Of a DNA stretch of 64,000 bases, positions 1 through 12,100 are shown one piece after another (the first letter of the stretch is position 1; the number at the start of each line of letters is the position of its first letter). The stretch spans positions 2,799,917 through 2,863,916 of the forward strand of contig PJRA01000048.1 of the NCBI GenBank assembly GCA_016987375.1. Direction: 5' to 3'. The notes beneath the pieces were generated by a model. It saw nothing but the letters and a program-made list of their open reading frames with translations. It was not told the DNA's origin and ran no database searches. This DNA comes from Brachionus koreanus. Lineage: Eukaryota; Rotifera; Eurotatoria; Ploima; Brachionidae. Both the position numbers and the translations under genes were made by a program.

Positions 1-2390
1 GCGTAGGCTGGTTATCAAATTAGGATTTATTAATGATCTGTGTGTCGGCAACATCATGATTTATTTGAAACTCGATAACAAGTGCTGAAAATCAACCGTT
101 TCCAAGGATTCTTTATTTTTGAGTAGAGCAAATCCTAAAATAAAAATTTAGAAATTATGTAAATTCATAGTTTTCAGTTTGTTCAAAATTGGTTCCTAAT
201 TATAATAAATTATTGAAAGTAATAAAAATATAAAGTTTTCAAAGACATAAAGATTATATTTTGATATTTGAAAAGAAAACCAAGCTCAATTAATTAATGC
301 AAAATATTAGCTTCTTATTTCAAAAAGTTAAGAAATAGATAATATTTTTTCAGATATTTTCAGATTAAAAAATGAATCACTCAAAACGAAATTTATATAT
401 TATTAATATTTTAAATTGAAATTTTTTATTATTATAAATTCTATAAATTTTTTTAATTAAGCTTATTTATGTATTTTTTTATTTTTTTTCAGAATGGTTT
501 ATTACAATTTAGTTTAGTTTTTAAGTTTTAATTTTAATTAAATCAATTACTTATTTAGTTTAATTTTTTTTACTTTCAAAATGTATCTTTTGCTGAAAAA
601 ACATTGAAAAGGTGCAACGTTTCAAATATTAATTTTAATTTAATATTGTAAGCATTATATGTTTTGAAATTAAACTTATAAATAAAATAGAATGAGTTTA
701 ATTTTATTAGTAACATTCTTTTTTGAACTTTAAAATAATCGTTTGATTTCAATTTAAATTCAATCGTTGAAGATGTTCATAAATCAATAATTTATATGCA
801 GATAAATTTTGTAATTCAGGTAACTAATTCATTTTTAAAGGAATTAGGGGAAAATTTTTTGTGATAAAAAAAAATTATTTAAATATCTATCAAAATTAAT
901 AAAATTTTTTTTGACAGAATAACGTAAATTAGATTTTAATTGAATCACTCGGTTATTAATTCATTTATTTTTCAAATTTAATATTTGATATTTGTTTAGA
1001 CATATTAAATATTAGAAAAAAAAAATTCTCAAAATTTAATACTAATTTAGATTGTCAGAAATAAAATTAATAGACTTAAGACTCGCGTGGGAAAAAACTG
1101 TTCGTTCTTATTTTTGATTTAGAAATACAAATCTGCATATAAAAAACATTAATTGAATAAAATTAAAAAATTTTTTTTCACAAAATTGTCTCTCTTTTTA
1201 ATTAACTTTTAAATCAAAAAACTAAAAAAGGGATCTTGACATTTTTTCAGAAATTGATCTTTTTTTAGAAATTGTAAAATAATTAGATTTAAAAAAATAG
1301 CGAAAAAGAAAAATTTACTAGATTTCCCTGTTTTTCGATCCTGATAAAGGGAAAATTTTGTTTTTACTTAAATATAATTACTCTATTTTGTAAATTAAAG
1401 TGTGAGCTTTCTGAATATATAAGTATATATATGTTATCGGAAAATTGTAAAACAAGAAAATTTATAGAATTACGCGTGTAAGCATAAATTTGTAAAAAAT
1501 GAATAAAAATAAATCTCCAAAAATACTGATTTATGGTTTTTTTCGTAATTTTACTAGGATTTTTCCAATAAATTACGAGAATAAATCAAAGATGCGAAGA
1601 TCGATTAGTTGAACACTAGGATGTACAGTTACATTTAACTATCCCTTGCCCACATCCAATTGAGAACTCATTTACTATCATAAAAAAGTGATCAAATAGT
1701 TTTTAGTTTTTTTAAATTTATTTTCATTTTTTAGCTAAATTTAATCAAAACTGTTCTCAAAATTAGCGTAAAAATTATTTAAAATTCCACTCACATAAGT
1801 AAATTTTTTGGTAAAATTACTTAGTCATTTTTATTTATATAAAATAAACTTTTATAAATTATATCAAAAATGAGACTAAAGGAATAAATGTTTTGATTTT
1901 TATAAAAAAATTTGACGATAGCGTCAAAAATGGCTTTCTTAGTATTTTATTTATGCAGATTAATATTTTCAAATAAATAATTAAAACTAGGATAGAACAA
2001 TATTTTAGCCCGACGCGAACCTTATTTGGTAATTTTTCGATCATTTTAGAAAAAAAAACTGCTATTAAACTGATCAGTTGATTTTTGAATGCTTGATATT
2101 TAACGCAAATATTCTTTATTACGAAAAAGAAATTTTTTAATACATGCTTTCTTTGAAAAAAATTCCATAAAATTTATTAAAAAAATAAATATTAGTAAAA
2201 AAATTGAATAATATTTGAATCGGATATCTATAAAAGTTAATTTTGGAAAATTTAAGAAAGTTTTATAAAAAAAAGTACCGCAATTTTTGATATTACAACA
2301 AAAAAAATTGAGAATAGTTTTTTAGAAAATAAATTACAACAAAAATTGAAATTTTTAACTTTTGCAAAAGATTAATTTTCTTTGAATGAA
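1..2390. other. AT-rich stretch with no recognised gene
   Basis: This 2.4 kb is very AT-rich, with many homopolymer runs. I found no frame with family-like composition, no plausible exon chain, and no RNA gene. The only open frame of note (1859-2044, minus) looks like chance. Confidence 0.6.
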
Positions 2391-2855
2391 CTATTTGCCC
2401 CATCTAAACGGAATATTAGAACGTTTTAGAAGTTGTGCTCTGCTATTTCCCATGATAGATATCTCGTCAGATGAATATTCATCAAAATGGCTGTAGTCTG
2501 CCTCTAATTCTGGTTCTGAAGAAATCAAACTAAGCATGTAATTTAAACATTTATCATAGACTTTAGTGTGATCAAGCTCTCTCAAATGTTCTATTTCCTT
2601 CCTGTTTTGAGTTATCAAAATTGTGAAAAATTTGGAACAAAATTCTCTAGAATCGGCATTTTTCAATAATGAACGCTTCCCCCATTTGAATGGAATTTGT
2701 ATTCTTTTTAACAAATGTCGTTTAGCTGCACTTTTAAACTGTCCTGCATTGCCATCAAAGATTCTTGATTTTGAACCTTTATCGATAATTGAAGATGAAC
2801 ACATAAAAATAGGTAGAATAATGAGAAGCACACAGAACAAACAATTTCTTATCAT
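2391..2855 (-). CDS. Neuropeptide precursor yielding IPFKW-amide and IPFRW-amide peptides
   Basis: A single-exon secretory precursor of 154 aa. Seen: an N-terminal signal peptide (MIRNCLFCVLLIILPIF, about residues 1-20), then basic cleavage sites. HLLKR precedes IQIPFKWGKR, and QLLKR precedes SNIPFRWGK at the very C-terminus. Gly before Lys or Arg is the amidation donor, so the predicted products are IQIPFKW-amide and SNIPFRW-amide. Between them lies a linker of about 80 residues with two Cys 29 residues apart and an acidic Glu/Asp/Ser stretch. The final copy ends with Gly-Lys directly before the stop codon. Known: amidated peptides processed at KR sites act as secreted transmitters or hormones. 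Inference: the shared I-P-F-[KR]-W-amide ending defines a small family. Luqin/RWamide relatives end in RW-amide too, but their usual closely spaced C-terminal Cys pair is absent. The neighbour DAW1 is on the same strand and unrelated. Confidence 0.8.
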   Translation of the reverse strand: MIRNCLFCVLLIILPIFMCSSSIIDKGSKSRIFDGNAGQFKSAAKRHLLKRIQIPFKWGKRSLLKNADSREFCSKFFTILITQNRKEIEHLRELDHTKVYDKCLNYMLSLISSEPELEADYSHFDEYSSDEISIMGNSRAQLLKRSNIPFRWGK

Positions 2856-3335
2856 TTCTTAGAAATAATATCTAGTTATAAAATAAATTTTTATTACAGA
2901 TTTCTTTATTTTATATCGAATTTATTTTAACATCAATTAAATTTACCGTTATTCTTAAATTGTTTTTGATTTAAATTATAGCAACCCTCAGAGATTTTAA
3001 TTCATAAAAAACTAAAAGCAATCACTTTTGTTAATATTAAAATTTAAAACATAAATTTTTATTGTCTCGTTTGTAATTTAGCTTCAAATTTTACTTGATT
3101 TATTTCAATTTGATTAATTGCCTAATAAATCTAGTTTGACAATTTATTTTTTTGAATGTGTTTTATTTAATCTTAGAAATTTAAGAATTTTTGATTCAGA
3201 TAATTTTTTTATTTTGAAAAAATAAAAAACAAGATATATGTTTAAAAAAATGATTGAAAAATAGAAAACACAACCAATAACATGAAGCAAAATGTTTTAA
3301 ATCATAAACATGAGATTTTTATATCAACAGATATT
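2856..3335. other. Intergenic spacer between the neuropeptide gene and DAW1
   Basis: An AT-rich spacer of 480 bp, downstream of DAW1 and upstream of the neuropeptide gene, both on the minus strand. It should hold the neuropeptide promoter. A TATA-like stretch lies about 20-30 nt before its ATG, but such strings are common in this sequence. Confidence 0.4.
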
Positions 3336-5550
3336 TTATCTCCATATTCTACAGGTATTGTCTTTCGATCCAGTAATGATAGTATTTCCTTCATAATTAA
3401 ATGAACAACTAAATATTTCATCAGTATGTCCTTCGAGAATCTGTTTACATTCGCCTGTTAATGGATCCCAAATTCTGGCTGTTTTATCTGCACTTGCAGT
3501 TATGATTCTTGTTCCCTGTGGATTAAATGAAATCTAAAAATATAATTTATTTTGTTGAATAAAATATGATATATAAAAAAAATATCAATTTACTTTCGAT
3601 ATTTCACCTTGGTGTCCTTCAAGTTTGGTGATTAATTCGTGAGTGAAAGCGTTATAAATTCTTGCAGTACAATCAGCTGATGCAGTTGCTATGTATTGTC
3701 CAGTGTAGTCAAATACAACATCTAAAACTTCGTCTTCATGTCCTACTAATACTCCAATACAATGTCCAGAACCTGCGTCCCATACTTTGCAAGTTCTATC
3801 CATGCTTCCAGTAATTATCATCGAACAGTCCCAATTAAATTGAGCACTACTTATTTCTGCCTTGTGTCCAATTAATGAATGAATACGTCTTAGTAGAAAA
3901 TTTTTAGTTTTTAATAATCTTCTTCAAATGATTAAGTTAATTTTTTTCCAAAATTTTTAATGAAAAATAACTCCCTTAAAAAACGCTTTTTTATTCTTAG
4001 TGTTAAAGAACACTTCATTTAATATAAAAATATTTAAGTTTTTCTCTAATAAAGATTTTGTTAAACAGGGTAAAGAAAAAGAGGTTAATTTTGATTTTGA
4101 CAATAAGAATATGAGTCGATAAATAAAATGATAATTAGCTTGTTTAAAAAATAAAATTTTTGATAGAATAATTAACAAGAATTTGATAAATAGAATTAAT
4201 TTTTTTATAAGTAATCGATGTGGTTAAAATTTCATTCTAAATAAAAATTTGACCAAATTATCTATTTGAAAATTTGAATTTTTTCGGCTTTAAATGAATT
4301 GTTTTGCGATATTGACTTAAACTTATGACTGAGCAAAAAAAAAATTGTCATCCATTTTAGCAAGCTTATTAAGAATTATTTATCTTTTAAGAATTTTTGA
4401 TCAAATTCTTTTTTATTTAAGAATTTAATTCATTTAAAATTTTTTTCTTGAGTCACTCAGAAATGGTTTATATTAAAATAAAAATTACTGTCCACTATTG
4501 ACATCCCAGACCGAAACTGTATGATCAAATGAACCTGTAATAATTTGATCTCCCTTGGTATTAAATCCTAATGATATTATTTCCGCACTGTGGCCCTTAT
4601 AAGAGAAAATAATTATTTTTTCAAAATTTTAAGAAAATAGAAATTAAATTACACTCAATGTTGAAAGCTCTCTACCTGTTTCGATATCCCACAACTTAGC
4701 AGTGTTATCCATGCTACCAGTAGCAAGAATTGTACTTTGCGGATCGAAACTAAGACACACTATTTCCGAATTGTGACCTTTAAATGTATGAAAACATTTG
4801 CCACTATCGGTGCTCCATAATTTACAAGTTTTATCAAAAGAACCAGTGGCAATTTTATCGCTGATAATTTAAAATAAATAAAATTCAAAAGAACAAAAAT
4901 TGAATTTACCCATAAGGATTGTTAAAACCTATAGCATAGACCACATTTCTATGTCCGTCCAAAGTATGCAATTCTTCTCCTGAAGCTGTATCCCAAACTT
5001 TGCATGTCCGGTCATAACTTCCAGTAATAAAACTAAAAAATTTAAACAAAAATTTATCAAAATATTCAAATATATAGAAAAATTACCATGAACCAGATTT
5101 ATTGAAGCCAACATTGGTTAATGGCAAGATGTGAGCTCTTAAAACTTTAAACAAATAAAAATAGCGATCGTCTGGTTGAGATATTTTTTGCTGAAGTCCT
5201 ACAAATTAAAAATTAAATTATATTTGAAAAAAATAAAGCTAGTTTACTAGTAATGAGCTGTGCAACTTGTTCTTTTCTTGAATTAGTAATCAAGGGCTCT
5301 TTTTTGGCAATTTCTTCAACAACTTCTCCAACATTAGTGCTAAAAAAGCATCAAATCACTGCATTTATTGGGTTTATCAATTCTTACTTTGGTTTGAGAT
5401 CTAAAAGGTCAATGCTTTTTGTTTTTAAAACGTTTTGTTGTTCATATTCAAGAATGATTCCTGGAAAAAAACATGATTGATTTGAAAATAAATTATATGT
5501 AATTTCTCACCTGGTGGATAATAGCGAAGCAAAAATCTTTTTAGTTTCAT
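3336..5550 (-). CDS. DAW1: DAW1: dynein axonemal assembly factor with WD repeats
   Basis: Nine exons join cleanly in frame to 415 aa, the same length as human DAW1: 5511-5550, 5388-5460, 5248-5339, 5087-5198, 4910-5032, 4653-4860, 4489-4595, 3594-3888, 3336-3533. The protein starts [20 protein letters not shown], the family N-terminus. A short helical part follows, then WD40 repeats fill the rest, with recurring units such as [32 protein letters not shown] and [11 protein letters not shown]. The end is [10 protein letters not shown]. Known: DAW1 (WDR69/ODA16) is needed for delivery or assembly of axonemal dyneins in motile cilia. Seven introns are 48-60 nt and one is 600 nt. It is divergent from the dynein heavy chain gene, with only 589 bp between the start codons, which fits a shared ciliary promoter. 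Confidence 0.96.
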
Positions 5551-5701
5551 GCTTTAATGGCTTTTTTTATAGAGTTAGAATTCAAATTTTGAAGAATGAG
5601 AAAAAAAATACTTTATAATTTCAGAGCTAGTATACAACAGGATGTAAGCACTTAATTAGAATTTACTAGATTAACCTTCACCTCAACTTTTTTTTATAAA
5701 A

Positions 5702-5715
5702 ATTTCTATGGCAAC
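5702..5715. promoter_or_regulatory. X-box-like RFX site (DAW1-proximal)
   Basis: ATTTCT-AT-GGCAAC fits the X-box consensus RYYNYY N1-3 RRNRAC. The right half GGCAAC is ideal and the left half is weaker. It lies 152 nt upstream of the DAW1 ATG. Confidence 0.45.
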
Positions 5716-5938
5716 CAAAATTTAGAAAATTTTAAAAATTAGCTTTTTTTTTTTATTTTTCTATTCTATTGGGAGCATTTATTTTGATTTTTTTTCAAGA
5801 TAATTAGCCGTAATATCAAATTTAAACATTTGACCATGAAGCCAAACCAAACAGTTTTAAAATAGATTAGAAAAATAATTTTGCTGTATAAATGTTCTTT
5901 TGGGAGAGTTTAGAAGCTATTAGCTATAATTTTAAGCG

Positions 5939-5951
5939 GTTGTCAGGCAAC
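5939..5951. promoter_or_regulatory. X-box RFX site (dynein-proximal)
   Basis: GTTGTC-A-GGCAAC is a near-perfect inverted-repeat X-box matching RYYNYY N1-3 RRNRAC in both halves. It is 188 nt upstream of the inferred dynein ATG, a typical distance for X-box-driven ciliary genes. Confidence 0.65.
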
Positions 5952-6139
5952 TAAAATTAGAAAAAAACTAAATAAAGTTTTCTTGTTCATTAACCAAAGA
6001 TTAACAAAAGAACGAAAAAGACTTATTTTGCAATATCTTATTTAACTCTATGGAAAAACTAGCTAATTTCTTAACTAATTTTTAGATTTAAATTATTTTT
6101 ATTACGAAAATTGATTTATATAATGAGATTTAATTGAAT

Positions 6140-9100
6140 ATGGCTGGACTTGAATCGGTAACTAATCAGTTGAATCTAATAAAATAAATGAATTTCTATT
6201 TTAGTTGCCTTCTTTAAATCACCGCAAAGCTGGTAAATATACGGAAGATCCAATTAAGAATTTGCCCCAACTACCAGAAAAGCGTCTAAAGCAATCATGG
6301 ATTGATCCAAATTCTAAATTGGATCTTCAACTAAATCCAAAAGAAAATCAAGTGGGCAAAAACTCGTTTGATTTAATTAAAGAAATAAATGCGAGTAAGA
6401 TTTCTTCTTCAACTCATTATTTTGTATGTATTTTAAAAAAATTTCTAAAAGGAGATCCAAAAAAATACAAATTAGAAGAATTGAAGCCTCGTAAACAAGT
6501 AAAAATTAATGTTCCGTCAAGTGGTCTCAAAAATACCGAACACTTGAAAAAAAATCGTGAAGATTTTAGAAAATCCCTCGTAGATATCATAATGTAATAA
6601 TAATTGCCGAATGTTTATTTTATTATTCAAGTTTAATTTTTTAGGCAAGAAGAAAATAAAATGAACTTAATCAACAATAGTGAGAATAGTGAAGAAACCG
6701 AAAACGAAGGCGAAGAAATAAAAGCTGAAGAAGATCCGAAAAATATGGAAAAAGATATACTTAGATACTATTACTACATTCATAATGGCATAGATACAGT
6801 GCATGTTGCTCCATTGGAAGATATACGAATAAAAAACATGAAAAGCTTAATTACAAAAAAACTTCTCAATAATTATCCTCAAAATGTTGCAGACTTGAGT
6901 GATGAAGTACGAGATGATTATTTGCTTAGTGTCAAAAAAGCTATTGTTGATTTTGTTTTGCGTGACTCGCGAGATAACGAAAGTGATCAGACAAACAAGC
7001 AAAAAATACCTGAATACAAACAAGAATTAGAATTAGTGCCAAAACCTTGGCATGCAAGTTTTGAAAAAGCCAGATATGAAATATACAAGAATTTGCATTC
7101 AATTAATCCATGTATGGCTCAAGTTTTAAAACTATGGTACACGTCTTTTGACAGACTAAGAATGATTGACATAACTGAATTTCAAAATGAGTTGAGCGCG
7201 CTAGATTTGCCTATTTTTATGAATACTTGTATGAAGAATATTGAGTTCGCCAAAGATCAATTGGCTAAAAAGTATCTAATTTTTTAAAATAATTTTATCC
7301 TACGACCTGAGAGCACTCTTGTAAATGCTGATATTTTTTAAATCTGTATATTTTAACTTAAACACCAGAAGCAACAAACTAGCCATTTTGACTCGTTTGA
7401 AAAATTTATATATTCTCGTATCTTTTGAATAGAATTTTCAAATGAATTTTCTTAAAAAAAATAATACTACTTTGAAAGATTATTATGGTTTTTTTTTAAT
7501 ACTTTTAAACTAAAAAAACATGAAAAATGTTTGGTCCTTTTTGTGTTTAAGAACAGAAAATCAATTTTTAAAAATGTTAAAATTCTTTTTTGTCAACAAT
7601 AGAAAGCTCGGCAGTTTACTAATAAAATCCATATCCAATAATAATTTAGAATTGATTGATTAATGAAGTATGATATTTCAGATTTAGTTATGAAGGCAAT
7701 TTAAATATTCTTTTTGAAAATTAATTAAAGTTTTTTAATATTTAAAAAAAATGATTAGTTTTTATAAAGTTTTATTTCTATCAAAAAAAATTTTAAGTTT
7801 CAATTTTTTAAAAAAGGGTCTAAACAACCCCAGAAAACAAATCCTAATAAAAATCTTAAGCAGTACATATCAAGTTCTTAATCCAGGACGGTATAGGATC
7901 CTAGAAAGATTTAAGATTTTTATGTTTTTTTTTTAATTTACTTTACACAAAATGAATCTTATGAGATTCAAACTAGTTTTTGAGTGACTTTCTTGTGAGT
8001 TTTAATTAACTGATCCTTTTTAGATCTTAAAAGATCTTAAAAATTTTGTGTTAAGAAAATTTAAGAAAAACATAAGAATTTTAAATCTTTCTAGGATCCT
8101 TTACCGTTATAGATTAAGAACTTGACATGTACTGCTTAAGATTTTTATAAGGATTTTGTTCCTGGGACCTCTCGGGTTTTCTAGTGCTAATTTATTGATA
8201 AACATAGATATTTGGTTATTTAGATAATTCGAATTTAGTCACAAAATATTTAGAAATTAAATGTTGAACTAGTCGGATTCTTTTAGTTTATGAATATTAT
8301 TTTTCAAGGAATTATTAATTAGACACAACATGCATCACAACTCTTTAAGGTACTTGGATTTAAAAATTTGGAAAAACAAACCATACCAAGTTCTAAAGCC
8401 TAAAAAATCGGTAAAGAAAGATATAAAATTAAATATAAAATTGGGATCAAATAAAAGATAATAATTAAAAATTTTTTAATAGGGAAAAACAATAAAATAT
8501 TAAATTAAAGAATTAACAAAATTTACCTATAAAATTTCTAATTTAGCTAATGTTTTTACTTCTTTTTTATGAGTTTTATTATGATTTAAGTAATTTCTTT
8601 TTAAATTGAAAAAAAAAATTATTAATCTTGTCCAACAATTATAATTTTTAATAGCTAAGCCATATTCTTCTGAATTCCCAATGTAATGCACAGAAAATAG
8701 TTCTATTTGATTATTTTCTATAAATTGTATATAATTTTTAACCTTATATCTGTTTTCTAGTTGAGGATGTAGATTGAATTTCAGATTGGTTTCATTTTTA
8801 AATCTAGTTATTTTCATAGTGCTAATCCAAAATGTTCTCTCTTGGCTATAACTTGTGCCGTTTAGTTTCAATTCTGATTCGCATTCCAAAAATATAGATT
8901 TTTTATCATTATCAGTGCCAACACAAAGCAATTTCTCTAAAGAATAAATACATTTGCCCGAACTTAGCTGCAAATTTTTTTCTTATTTAAAAAGAATTTA
9001 TAAATAAAATGAAATGTAATAATATCATGATTTGAATACCGAATTCATCAGTATCACGTGCTAAAATTAGCGGTGATCCAAATTGTTGTCTGTATGGTCT

Positions 9101-12100
9101 TAATCTAGCACGGTGTTTTCGGAATGAAGGCTTCAGTTCTTCAATTAGCGAATTTATTAGATCGTGAAAAGGATTAGCCAAAGGTTGACTTTGTACAATA
9201 AGCATAATTAATGTAATAATGAATAATGGAAAATAATAGTGAAAAATTTTCATTTTTACTCGATCAAAGCTTTCTCTAATCTAAACACTAAATTTAGCTC
9301 GTTTAAAAATCTAATTTAATTTTTTGCTAAAAGAATTTGTGACTTATGAAAAAAATTTTAATATGTTAATAAAAATTTTCTATTTTTTAAATCATAAATG
9401 TTCAAAAATTTTATCTTAATTTTTCTTCAATTTTATTTAAAAAATTTCTTTCAATTTAAGAATATAATCCGAATAACTTAGTTAAATATTATTCACACTA
9501 TATTTCATTATTTAGAAAGTAATTTATAAGGGAAATTTTAAAAATTATTAATCAGTAATTTTCAAACTCTATCTATTTTATTTTCCTTGCAAAATATTTA
9601 TTAAATTTAGTTCGAATTGATGAGCTAAATTAGTAAAAACCTTTAAAAATAAAACAGCTTTATTTTATTTTAACAATAGCTATCATGATAAAATGCCTTC
9701 TTTTTCTAAATAAATGAATTATAATCAAGCTATTAAGGTCCTAAATATCACGTAGAGTTTTATAAAATCTAAAAAAAAAGAATTGATTGATTAAAGAATT
9801 TTCAAATATTTATTGCATCTTCCAGTATTAATAAAAAAATTCAGAACTTCACAAACAGAAAATTTAATTAAAAAAATATTCAGCATGTTTTGTATTTTAA
9901 ATAATTTGTTTTTTATTTTTTAAATTAGATGGTTTACTGAGGTACAAAATATATTTTATCAAGGAAATAAGCGTAAGCTTGTCCCAAGCACTGCTGAACC
10001 ATCGAAACAAAAATCCTTTTTTGACTCTGCAGCTTGTTTAATGACAGCTAATTTGCAATCATTATGCTTGAAATCGATGGCAGACTATGAATCTTTGTTC
10101 GTGCCTCTTCCAGAATCTACTCGTGAGTATGAACATCCTGGATTTATTCTACGCTTGATTCTATCGGATACCGAGATCAAATATGAGCCTTCTTTCACTG
10201 ATTTTGAGATCTCATTTTTAAACATCATTGACATTATAATAAAAGCATGTGCTCATATTCCAAGAGTAGAAACTCGATTGTACTCTGATTCTGCCATCCA
10301 GGTTTTTTTCAAAATGAAAATTGTTTTTAGATAATATTAAAAATTTTTAAGCAACAACCCGGACTTAAAAAGGAAGCTCATGGTGGTTTAATTCCTGTAA
10401 TTTTACCAAATATTGTACAAGATCACAAAAACAAGATATCAGAAGTAATAAGATTGGAGTCAGAAGGTCCGGTCAATCATTCAAAGATTTTTGAAAAATA
10501 TTCAATGCTAATTTCGAAAAAAGCCGAAGAGGATATTGAGACTTTTCTCAAAGAACCCAGAAATTTCAACGAATATGAAAGGGAGTATAAAAAATACAAT
10601 CGTTTGGTTAAAGAAATAACCTACAATAGTCAAAAAATAGTTCGAGTCGGAATGTTTGAATTACATTGTGATGAACTGATAAGAACATTGGCCAAGCGTG
10701 CAGAGAGCATTGCTAATAAACTAATGGAGAAAATGCTCTACGAACACTTTGAAATAAACAAACAGTAATTTTTTTAGCGAAAAATTTTCTATAAACTTTT
10801 ATTCTTTATTAAGACTTTGTCAAGAATATGAATCAATTGCAGAAAAATGCTTGACTACACCGTCAAACACTGGCCATTTGATGGAGCTTACAGCAGCTGT
10901 TAAAAAAGCTCAAAATGAAACAATCATTGAACTGGAGAAAAAATTGTTCCAAGCTCGTTTACGCTTAGAATTCATTTTGGATAATGCCAATTTATCTCCG
11001 GCACAAATTCGCTCAAATAATCAAACATTTTCATGGAATGATCGATTGCCTCAAATATTCCAAGAACATAGTACAATTGTAGCTGACAAGACTGTACAAT
11101 TTCAGGAGGCTCTAAAATTAAAACGTGAAAGATTTATTGAAGAATTAGAGAATTATTCAAAACAAGTGGAAGAATTTGCTCAATGTGGAGAAATGCTTGA
11201 CTTGCCCAAATATTATAAAAAAGCTCAATCACTAGAACAAAAATTAACTGCAGCTAATGAAAAAATAGAACAGTTTAACAGTGAAGAAGATGCTTTCAAA
11301 TGGGAATTAACTCAATATCCGTTGAGACTGCAAGCATTTAATAATTTACAACCATATCTCAAATTATACGAGATTGGCGTTGAATTTACAAATAAGCATA
11401 AAGAATGGATGGAAGGCCCAATGGCTAAAGTAGTGCCTGATCAAGTAGATCAAGATGTAAACAACTATTGGAGACAGTTGTACAAATTGGAGAGACAATT
11501 TCAAAATGTTCCTATATCACGAAAAATGGCTGCTAAACTGCGCGCCAAAGTCGATGAATTTAAAGAAAATCTTCCGCTTGTAAGCACATTGTTTAATCCG
11601 GGCATGCGTGACCGTCACTGGGATCAAATATCGGATATTATTGGCTTTCAATTCAAGCCTAATGAAGACACAAATTTGATGAAAGTAATCGAAATGAATT
11701 TGAATGAGCACGTGTCTAAATTTGAAAATATAAGCGAAGCGGCTAGCAAAGAGTATTCGCTGGAAAAAGCTATGGAAAAAATGACAAAAGAATGGAAGGA
11801 CATTGAATTTGCTTTGGTACCGTATAGAGAAACTGGCACTAGTATTTTGTCCTCTGTGGACGATATTCAATTGTTACTTGACGATCATATAGTCAAAACT
11901 CAGACTATGCGCGGATCACCCTACATCAAGCCGTTCGAAGCCGAAATACTCGAATGGGAAAAAACACTGGTACTGCTACAAGAAATACTTGACGAATGGT
12001 TAAAAGTTCAAATTAGTTGGTTGTATTTGGAGCCCATATTTTCTTCGCCAGATATAATGGCTCAAATGCCTGAAGAAGGTCGACGCTTCTCGACTGTAGA

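Larger units (their letters stand above)
5551..6139. promoter_or_regulatory. Divergent intergenic region, putative bidirectional ciliary promoter
   Basis: This segment of 589 bp separates the start codons of DAW1 (left, minus) and the DNAH7-type dynein (right, plus). It contains no coding frame. It carries two X-box-like RFX sites, one close to each gene. RFX control of ciliary genes is established in animals; co-regulation of this pair is inference. Confidence 0.6.

Noticed and set aside
1859..2044. 61-codon minus-strand frame
   Set aside because: Ile/Lys/Phe-rich, as expected by chance in AT-rich DNA.
2623..2862. 79-codon plus-strand frame over the neuropeptide gene
   Set aside because: Antisense of the precursor, which has a signal peptide and repeated amidation sites.
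3957..4178. 73-codon minus-strand frame in DAW1 intron 7
   Set aside because: Phe/Leu/Lys-rich composition from AT tracts, with no signal or family pattern.
5253..5480. 75-codon plus-strand frame over DAW1 exons 2-3
   Set aside because: Shadow of DAW1 exons and introns; the minus-strand exons match the family N-terminus.
6424..6451. 28 nt GT...AG string in dynein exon 2 that looks like an ultra-short intron
   Set aside because: Removing it shifts the frame into a nearby stop, whereas reading through keeps the frame to the next good donor.
7751..7936. 61-codon plus-strand frame
   Set aside because: It lies largely in the left arm of an inverted repeat and has no protein-like pattern.
11517..11870. 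117-codon minus-strand frame inside the dynein
   Set aside because: It is an antisense shadow of the large dynein exon, whose plus-strand frame is strongly conserved.
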